From Brevundimonas sp. (GTDB lineage Bacteria > Pseudomonadota > Alphaproteobacteria > Caulobacterales > Caulobacteraceae), in assembly GCA_031119155.1 (NCBI GenBank), contig JAVHYH010000208.1, positions 1-5,538 of the forward strand: DNA of 5,538 bases. The letters run 5' to 3'. Positions 5,440 through 5,538 of the stretch are shown in pieces. The first letter of the stretch is position 1. Each line of letters starts with the position of its first letter. The notes under the pieces are model-generated. The model was not told the DNA's origin. It saw nothing but the letters and a program-made list of their open reading frames with translations, and searched no databases. Position numbers and translations under genes: made by a program.

Positions 5440-5538
5440 TTACTCGATGATCTTGGCGACGACGCCGGCGCCGACGGTGCGGCCGCCTTCACGGATGGCG
5501 AAGCGCAGGCCCTGGTCCATGGCGATCGGGGTGATCAG
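5440..5538 (-). CDS. tuf: Elongation factor Tu, C-terminal end (partial)
   Basis: The last 32 codons plus TAA of EF-Tu; the rest lies beyond the right edge. The visible residues start [10 protein letters not shown] and end [10 protein letters not shown], and contain [16 protein letters not shown], the highly conserved end of beta-barrel domain 3. EF-Tu is the GTPase that delivers aminoacyl-tRNA to the ribosome. Bacteria of this group often carry two near-identical copies. Here the gene is followed by a terminator rather than by rpsJ or a tRNA-Trp/secE segment, so this copy ends its transcript. Which copy it is cannot be told. Confidence 0.96.
   Translation of the reverse strand: MITPIAMDQGLRFAIREGGRTVGAGVVAKIIE

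Overview
The window reads as chromosomal DNA from a high-GC alphaproteobacterium. Caulobacterales (Brevundimonas- or Caulobacter-like) is the best guess. This rests on the strong G/C bias at third codon positions, the EF-Tu C-terminus at the right edge, and the mix of envelope genes. No marker settles the genus, so this is inference.

Layout. (1) 1-676, minus: the N-terminal part of a secreted head-GIN (DUF2807-like) beta-repeat protein, cut by the left edge. (2) 677-830: its leader. (3) 831-2893, minus: a tight two-gene operon, with a GNAT acyltransferase of the BioF2/CelD type (PF13480) first and a JmjC/cupin_8-like protein second, 8 nt apart. (4) 2894-3052: a divergent control region. (5) 3053-5120, plus: a 54-aa disordered acidic protein missing from a standard-length ORF listing, a periplasmic SGNH/GDSL hydrolase overlapping it by a TTGA junction, and a lipoprotein L,D-transpeptidase after a 62-nt gap that carries a possible general-stress promoter. 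(6) 5121-5439: a 319-bp gene-free stretch. It holds a 222-bp near-symmetric inverted repeat whose arms are built from four CACRACGR octamers each, then a textbook intrinsic terminator on the minus strand. (7) 5440-5538, minus: the last 32 codons of tuf (EF-Tu).

How the genes may work together. Most products are predicted to be exported or envelope-related: GIN protein, SGNH hydrolase and L,D-transpeptidase lipoprotein. The GNAT protein belongs to a family often tied to polysaccharide modification. A theme of envelope and surface-polymer modification is reasonable but not proven. I see no CRISPR array, tRNA, rRNA, transposase or complete new defence-type system. The least explained item is the octamer-built palindrome at 5137-5358, followed by the GNAT/JmjC pair and the 54-aa protein coupled to the hydrolase.
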